This document shows positions 59,399 through 64,000 of a stretch of 64,000 nt of DNA, piece after piece. The DNA comes from BOG-932 sp965276835 (GTDB lineage Bacteria > Pseudomonadota > Alphaproteobacteria > BOG-932 > Roseiterribacteraceae): contig OZ255631.1 of the NCBI GenBank assembly GCA_965276835.1, forward strand, positions 868,001 to 932,000, read 5' to 3'. Every line of letters starts with the position of its first letter. Within the stretch, counting starts at the first letter, position 1. The notes beneath the pieces are model-generated. The model saw only the letters and a program-made list of their open reading frames with translations. It did no database searches and had not been told where the DNA came from. Position numbers and translations under genes: made by a program.

Positions 59399-61215
59399 GT
59401 CCGCTTCTTCAGCAAAAACACGGCCTGCTCGCCGAACAGGTTTGCCGACCGGTTGGGTTGCGTCGTGCGGATTACACGTCCAGCGGGCCCCAGGACCAGC
59501 GCCTCCTCGATCTCGATGTCCAGCGCCTTGGTCAAATCGAGGAAATCCTTGATCGTGCAGGGGTGGATATTGGACGATTCCCACCAACGGGCCGAGCGTT
59601 CGCGGTCGGTCGGCGAACGGCCGCGCAGCATCAAGCCGAGCCGCGTGCGCCAATGGCCGTAATTCTCGAACGACACGATGGCGTGCTTGCCGATACGGGT
59701 CAGGTGTTCCAGTACTGACTTGGGGTCGCGCATCGCCTGCAAGGTCTTGGACAGGATCACATAGTCGAACGCGCTGTCGGCGTAATCGACCAGGTCGGTG
59801 TTGGCGTCGCCCTGGACAACCGCCAGTCCGTGCGCCAGCGAGATATGCACGCCGTCCGGGTCCAGTTCAACGCCGCGGCCGTCGACGTCTTTTTCATGGA
59901 CCAGATAGTCCAGCAGTTCGCCATCGCCCGAGCCGACGTCTAGTGCCCGGCTGCCGGGGAGGATCATATCCGCGATCAGTTTCAGGTCGGCGCGAATGCC
60001 GCTCTTAGGTTGTTTCCGGCGGGCGCTGGGCTGAACCTTGCTGCGCGGCGCCAGACCGCACTGTTCGGCGCAGCCGTCCAGGAATCCCTCGACGATGCGG
60101 AACAACTCCGGCTCGTCCAGCAGGAAGGCATCGTGCCCCTTGTCCGTCTCGATCTCCACGAACGAGACCGACGCCGACGCGGTGGTCAGAGCCTTGACGA
60201 TGGCGCGGGATTCGGCCGTCGGGAATAGCCAATCGCTGGTGAAGGACAGCAGCAGGAAGCGGACCGGCGACCCTTCGAACGCGTTGGTCAGCTGTCCGCC
60301 ATATTCCGCCGCGATGTCGAAATAATCCATCGCCCGGGTGATATAGAGATACGAGTTCGCGTCGAACCGGTCGACGAAGGTCGAACCCTGGTGCCGCAGA
60401 TAGCTTTCAACCTGGAAGTCGGCGTCGAAGCCATAGGTGATGGCCAGCCGGTCCTGAAGGTTGCGCCCGAATTTGCGGTGCAATGCCGCCTCGGACAGAT
60501 AGGTGATGTGCGCAGCCATGCGCGCGACCGCCAGCCCGCGCGACGGGTTCCGGTCGGCGGTATGATAGGCGCCGGCCGCCCATTCAGGGTCGGCCATGAT
60601 CGCTTGACGGCCGACCTCATGAAACGCGATGTTCTGTGACGAATGCCGCGCGGCGGTGGCAATCGGAATCGCGGCGAACACGCGCTCCGGATAGGCGGTG
60701 GCCCAGGCCAGCGTCTGCATGCCCCCCATCGATCCGCCCATAACGGCGAACAGCTTGTCGACACCCAGCGCGTCGAGCAGCAGCGCTTGGGCGCGTACCA
60801 TGTCCCCGATAGTGATGACCGGGAAACCCAAGCCCCAGGCTTGGCCGGTTTCGGCATTGATCTCGCGCGGACCGGAGCTGCCCATGCAGCCGCCGATGAC
60901 ATTCGGGCAGATTACGAAATAACGATCGGTATCGACCGGCTTGCCAGGGCCGATCAGGGTTGACCACCAGCCGGGACGACCGGTCAGCGGATGGGCGTCG
61001 GCGGCGAATTGATCGCCGGTCAGGGCATGGCAAACCAGGACCGCGTTCGTCTTGTCGAGGTTCAGCGTTCCATAGGTCTGATAGGCCAGCGTGAACGGAC
61101 CCAGCGTCGCCCCGCTGTCGAGCGGCATGGGGCTTTCCGCGCCCAGCACGATGCTGTGCCCGGCGGTAACCTTGAAGTCGGTCCTGATATTTGCGGCGCG
61201 CGGGGCCGAGTTCAT
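59395..61215 (-). CDS. MetX-MetW fusion: homoserine O-acyltransferase plus MetW methyltransferase-like protein
   Basis: 606 residues in one uninterrupted frame. Residues 1 to ~385 are MetX: FTLAYQTYGTLN, nucleophile Ser in GGSMGGMQ near 160, Asp in FTSDWLFP near 330 and His in KGHDAFLLDEP near 365. After a short basic linker, residues ~400-606 are MetW: LKLIADMILPGSRALDVGSGDGELLDYL, GVELDPDGV, LSKTLQAMRDPKSVLEHL and SFENYGHWRTRLGLML. In most alphaproteobacteria these are two overlapping genes. Product acts in methionine synthesis, where MetW is thought to activate MetX. Confidence 0.95.
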   Translation of the reverse strand: MNSAPRAANIRTDFKVTAGHSIVLGAESPMPLDSGATLGPFTLAYQTYGTLNLDKTNAVLVCHALTGDQFAADAHPLTGRPGWWSTLIGPGKPVDTDRYFVICPNVIGGCMGSSGPREINAETGQAWGLGFPVITIGDMVRAQALLLDALGVDKLFAVMGGSMGGMQTLAWATAYPERVFAAIPIATAARHSSQNIAFHEVGRQAIMADPEWAAGAYHTADRNPSRGLAVARMAAHITYLSEAALHRKFGRNLQDRLAITYGFDADFQVESYLRHQGSTFVDRFDANSYLYITRAMDYFDIAAEYGGQLTNAFEGSPVRFLLLSFTSDWLFPTAESRAIVKALTTASASVSFVEIETDKGHDAFLLDEPELFRIVEGFLDGCAEQCGLAPRSKVQPSARRKQPKSGIRADLKLIADMILPGSRALDVGSGDGELLDYLVHEKDVDGRGVELDPDGVHISLAHGLAVVQGDANTDLVDYADSAFDYVILSKTLQAMRDPKSVLEHLTRIGKHAIVSFENYGHWRTRLGLMLRGRSPTDRERSARWWESSNIHPCTIKDFLDLTKALDIEIEEALVLGPAGRVIRTTQPNRSANLFGEQAVFLLKKRT

Positions 61216-61308
61216 TGTGAAACCATTGTTTTGCCTTTGCGTCGCACCGGCGCGACCGCTACACCTAGCCGATATTGCCGGTACGGCGCTTGCTTATAGA
61301 ACATCCGA

Positions 61309-62169
61309 ATGTCTTCCCCGAATCCGAGCCTGGACCTTCTCCGTCAGGAAATCGACGCCATCGATATCGCTATTCACGATTTGATTGTGAAGCGAGGCAC
61401 AATCGTCGAGGACATCAGGAAGATCAAGAAGCGCGCCGGACCCGCTCTGCGTCCGGGCCGCGAAGCAATGATTATGCGAAGCCTCGCAGCCAAACATCAG
61501 GGGCCGTTCCCGCTGCCCGCCTTGGTGTGCCTTTGGCGCGAGATGATGGGCGGCTTTACCCATATGCAACAGCCGTTTTCTGCGGCGGTGTACGCGCCGT
61601 CCGGCAACGATGCATGGGTGCGAATCGCACGCGATCAGTATGGCTCGCTGACGCCGCTTTCCCGGCTTCCGTCGGTTTCCGCCTGCGTTCGCGCCGTGGC
61701 GGAGGCGACTGTCGATATCGCCGTTCTACCGGTTCCGGCGGACGGTGAGGAAGAATCCTGGTGGCCGATGCTGATGGGCGGCGACGAAAAGACTCCGCAG
61801 GTGGTGTCGCGCCTGCCGTTCCTGTCCGCCAAACGCGGTGACCAGGCCTTGGTTGTGGCGCCCTGGGGGCGCGATTTTTCCGCGAGCGAGGCCAGCTTGA
61901 TCGCCATCCGGCTGAACGAACGGACAAGCCGCAGCCGGATCATGGCAGCCATGGCGGCGGCGGGATTTACCGACGCCGTGACCTTGGCGACGATGGAACG
62001 CGATCCGACGGACTGTTTCCATGTCGTCGAGGTCGCGAACGCAATCGATCGCAACGATGCGGGACTCGGCGCGCTGGAGACGCAGTTTGGCGACGCGTTC
62101 GTCGAGGTGCGCGTGATCGGCGGTTATGCCCGACCGTTGGTTCTTCCTCGGATCGCGATCAGGAAATAG
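61309..62169 (+). CDS. Chorismate mutase with divergent C-terminal domain
   Basis: 286 residues. The N-terminal AroQ-type chorismate mutase covers residues ~1-95: LDLLRQEIDAIDIAIHDLIVKRGTIVEDI, with the catalytic Arg and Lys set (RQEI, KRGTI, RKIKK). The C-terminal ~190 residues (FSAAVYAPSGNDAWVRIARDQYG, and later AMAAAGFTDAVTL) look like a prephenate dehydratase-type fold that lost its motifs. It begins an operon with hisC and tyrC and is divergent from metX-metW. It makes prephenate for tyrosine and phenylalanine. Confidence 0.88.
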   Translation: MSSPNPSLDLLRQEIDAIDIAIHDLIVKRGTIVEDIRKIKKRAGPALRPGREAMIMRSLAAKHQGPFPLPALVCLWREMMGGFTHMQQPFSAAVYAPSGNDAWVRIARDQYGSLTPLSRLPSVSACVRAVAEATVDIAVLPVPADGEEESWWPMLMGGDEKTPQVVSRLPFLSAKRGDQALVVAPWGRDFSASEASLIAIRLNERTSRSRIMAAMAAAGFTDAVTLATMERDPTDCFHVVEVANAIDRNDAGLGALETQFGDAFVEVRVIGGYARPLVLPRIAIRK

Positions 62170-62176
62170 ATTTGAG

Positions 62177-63286
62177 ATGACAATGTCTGGTCCGCTTCCC
62201 CAACCGGGGATTCTTGAAATCTCTCCCTATGTCGGCGGGGAGTCGAGGGTGCCGGGCATCGATAAGCCCGCGCGCCTGGCGTCGAACGAAAACCCGCTAG
62301 GACCCAGCCCGCGCGCAGTCGAGGCGTATGCCCAGGCGGCCACCGAACTGCATCGCTATCCGGACGGCGGCGCCACGGCGATTCGCGCGGCCATCGGCGC
62401 GCATCATGGGCTCGACCCGGCACGCCTTGTCTGCGGCACAGGTTCGGATGAAATCTTTGCGCTGCTCGCGAGCTCGTATGCGGGTGAGGGCGACGAGGTT
62501 CTTTATTCCGCCCATGGCTTTCTGGCCTATCCGATCGTCGCGCGGAGCGCCGGCGCGAGCCCGGTCACTGCACCGGAAAAGAACCTGAAGACCGATATCG
62601 ACGCGCTTCTGGCTGCGGTCACGCCGCGCACGCGGATGATCTTCCTGGCCAACCCCAACAATCCGACCGGCAGTTACCTGACGATCGGCGAGATCGACCG
62701 GTTGCTGAAAGCATTGCCGGAGACGGTGCTGCTGGTACTGGACGCGGCCTATGCCGAATATGTCGACCGTGAAGATTACGCTGCCGGCCATCACTGGGTG
62801 GATGAATATCCCAATGTCGTCGTGACCCACACCTTCTCGAAGATCTATGCGTTGGGCAGCGCGCGTCTGGGCTGGGCCTATTGCCCGCCGGCCATTGCCG
62901 ACGTGCTGAACCGTGTGCGCCAACCGTTCAACGTCAATGCGCCGGCGATGGAGGCGGGGATCGCGGCGCTGGCCGATGCCGAGCATTTCGCGACGTCGAA
63001 GGCGCACAATGACCGCTGGCGCCCCTGGCTCGAAGAAAAACTGACCAAGCTCGGCTTCACCGTGCATCCCAGCGTCGCCAATTTTTTGCTGGTGTCGTTC
63101 AAGCCTTACGACGCGGAGCAGGTTCGGCTGTTCGTAAAGGCGAAGGGCGTGCTGATCCGCCAGATGAGTTCTTACGGCCTGCCCGACTGCCTGCGCATCA
63201 CAATCGGGACCGAAGACGAGTTGAAACAGCTTGTGGCCGCAATCGAGGCGTTCGTGTTCCAGAACGAACCGCGCGGCTCGACATGA
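62177..63286 (+). CDS. hisC: Histidinol-phosphate aminotransferase (HisC-type)
   Basis: 369 residues from the ATG at 62177 (a second ATG at 62183 is possible). Fold type I PLP enzyme: ARLASNENPLGPSPRAVEA, FLANPNNPTGSYL near residue 160, DAAYAEYVDRE near 190 and the PLP Lys in HTFSKIYALGSARLG (Lys ~222). R-L-R-ITIGT near 350 binds the carboxylate. In this gene order it can also act on prephenate or aromatic amino acids. It overlaps tyrC by 4 bp. Confidence 0.94.
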   Translation: MTMSGPLPQPGILEISPYVGGESRVPGIDKPARLASNENPLGPSPRAVEAYAQAATELHRYPDGGATAIRAAIGAHHGLDPARLVCGTGSDEIFALLASSYAGEGDEVLYSAHGFLAYPIVARSAGASPVTAPEKNLKTDIDALLAAVTPRTRMIFLANPNNPTGSYLTIGEIDRLLKALPETVLLVLDAAYAEYVDREDYAAGHHWVDEYPNVVVTHTFSKIYALGSARLGWAYCPPAIADVLNRVRQPFNVNAPAMEAGIAALADAEHFATSKAHNDRWRPWLEEKLTKLGFTVHPSVANFLLVSFKPYDAEQVRLFVKAKGVLIRQMSSYGLPDCLRITIGTEDELKQLVAAIEAFVFQNEPRGST

Positions 63287-64000
63287 GCCAGCCGGTTTTC
63301 AAACGCATCGCGATCATCGGCTTCGGGCTGATTGGCTCGTCGCTGGCCCGCGCGGTTCGCGCGCATGAGTTGGTTGAGACCATCGTCGCCTGCGATGCGA
63401 GCGAAGAGGCGCGCGCGACCATAACCCGCCTGAAGATAGCCGATATGGTGACCGGCGATCCGGCCGAGGCGGTCAAGGATTGCGACCTGGTGGTGATCGC
63501 CGCTCCGCTCGGCGTCTACGCGACGATTGCGGCGGCTATCGCCCCGGCGTTGAAATCTGGCGCCATTGTCAGCGATGTCGGATCGGTCAAGGCGCCGGTC
63601 GTGCGCGACCTTCCGGGCCTGTTGCCCAAACATGCGATCCTTGTGCCGGGCCATCCCATCGCCGGCACCGAGAATTCAGGCCCTGCCTCGGGTTTCGAAA
63701 CGTTGTTCGAAGGCCGCTGGTTCATCATGACGCCGCCGCCCGGAACCGATCAAGCCGCCGTCGACAAGGTGGCGGCGCTTTGGAAAGGCTGCGGCTCGCT
63801 GATCGAGACGATGGATGCCGCGCATCACGACAAGGTTCTGGGCATCACATCCCATTTGCCGCATTTGATCGCCTATACCATCGTCGGAACGGCCGCCAAT
63901 CTGGAAGAGGACGCCCAGTCGGAGGTTATCAAATTCTCCGCCTCCGGCTTCCGCGACTTCACCCGCATCGCCGCGTCGGACCCCACGATGTGGCGCGACG
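63283..64000 (+). CDS. tyrC: Prephenate/arogenate dehydrogenase (cut by the right edge)
   Basis: 239 codons are visible, and the frame runs off the window. The Rossmann start RIAIIGFGLIGSSLAR, DVGSVKAPVVRDL, the catalytic His region HPIAGTENSGPASG, and GITSHLPHLIAY are conserved in TyrA-type prephenate dehydrogenases, which make 4-hydroxyphenylpyruvate or tyrosine. About 50-60 C-terminal residues should lie outside. ATGA overlap with hisC shows coupling. Confidence 0.94.
   Translation, partial: MSQPVFKRIAIIGFGLIGSSLARAVRAHELVETIVACDASEEARATITRLKIADMVTGDPAEAVKDCDLVVIAAPLGVYATIAAAIAPALKSGAIVSDVGSVKAPVVRDLPGLLPKHAILVPGHPIAGTENSGPASGFETLFEGRWFIMTPPPGTDQAAVDKVAALWKGCGSLIETMDAAHHDKVLGITSHLPHLIAYTIVGTAANLEEDAQSEVIKFSASGFRDFTRIAASDPTMWRD

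Noticed and set aside
1..64000. CRISPR arrays, tRNA and rRNA genes
   Set aside because: No regularly spaced repeats and no cloverleaf or rRNA-like sequence were recognised when reading through; a covariance search would be needed to exclude small RNAs.

Overview
The window is high-GC, densely coded DNA from a free-living alphaproteobacterium. The evidence is gene order (recG–sdhE–mfd, secA next to a parvulin isomerase and argJ, hisC–tyrC opposite metX/metW), the KdpFABC-DE set and the protein sequences. I cannot fix the order or genus. No rRNA, tRNA or CRISPR array was seen.

Layout. 1–4.2 kb: edge-truncated GlxA-type regulator, an NTF2-fold protein, and a LysR regulator divergent from an aldo/keto reductase whose 3' end is cut off by a complete IS701-family element (2680–4121; 13-bp inverted repeats, CTAG duplication). 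A perfect LysR-type inverted repeat lies in the shared control region. 4.2–12.6 kb: the repair genes recG and mfd with sdhE, separated by small accessory genes and two large palindromic intergenic repeats. 12.6–15.4 kb: an AT-rich scar holding the C-terminal remnant of a HEPN-type (ApeA-like) protein, then DUF2442, two NTF2-fold proteins, DUF2200 and a glutathione transferase.

15.5–19.5 kb: an exported protein followed by a three-gene module of an SPFH protein with a GYF-like tail and two zinc-ribbon single-pass membrane proteins. It resembles the Bacillus YdjG/H/I complex that recruits PspA, but no PspA gene is here; it is the best candidate for an under-described system. 19.5–38.5 kb: accessory metabolism and envelope genes: SDR, NTF2-fold proteins, methyltransferase, sterol-desaturase-like hydroxylase, F420/FMN luciferase-like oxidoreductase, multicopper oxidase, lipoprotein cyclophilin, Rieske dioxygenase, class A beta-lactamase, fatty acid desaturase, cold-shock protein, transglutaminase-like protein, esterase and a FrnE/DsbA-type protein.

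38.5–47.7 kb: the high-affinity potassium system. kdpFABC reads leftward, preceded by a 27-residue membrane peptide and by TTTACG repeats spaced by helical turns that fit a KdpE operator. Two unrelated genes (rlpA-like and maoC-like) separate kdpC from kdpD-kdpE. 47.7–52.1 kb: haloalkane dehalogenase, a second luciferase-like oxidoreductase, DUF2971, a medium-chain reductase and another NTF2-fold protein. 52–64 kb is core: secA, divergent from parvulin–argJ–GNAT–mutT–DUF952–methyltransferase; then metX and metW fused into one gene, divergent from chorismate mutase–hisC–tyrC (cut by the right edge).

Together the accessory genes (Rieske oxygenase, dehalogenase, two luciferase-like enzymes, SDR, GST, MaoC and six NTF2-fold proteins) suggest catabolism or detoxification of aromatic, halogenated or steroid-like compounds. 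That is inference; no complete pathway is visible.
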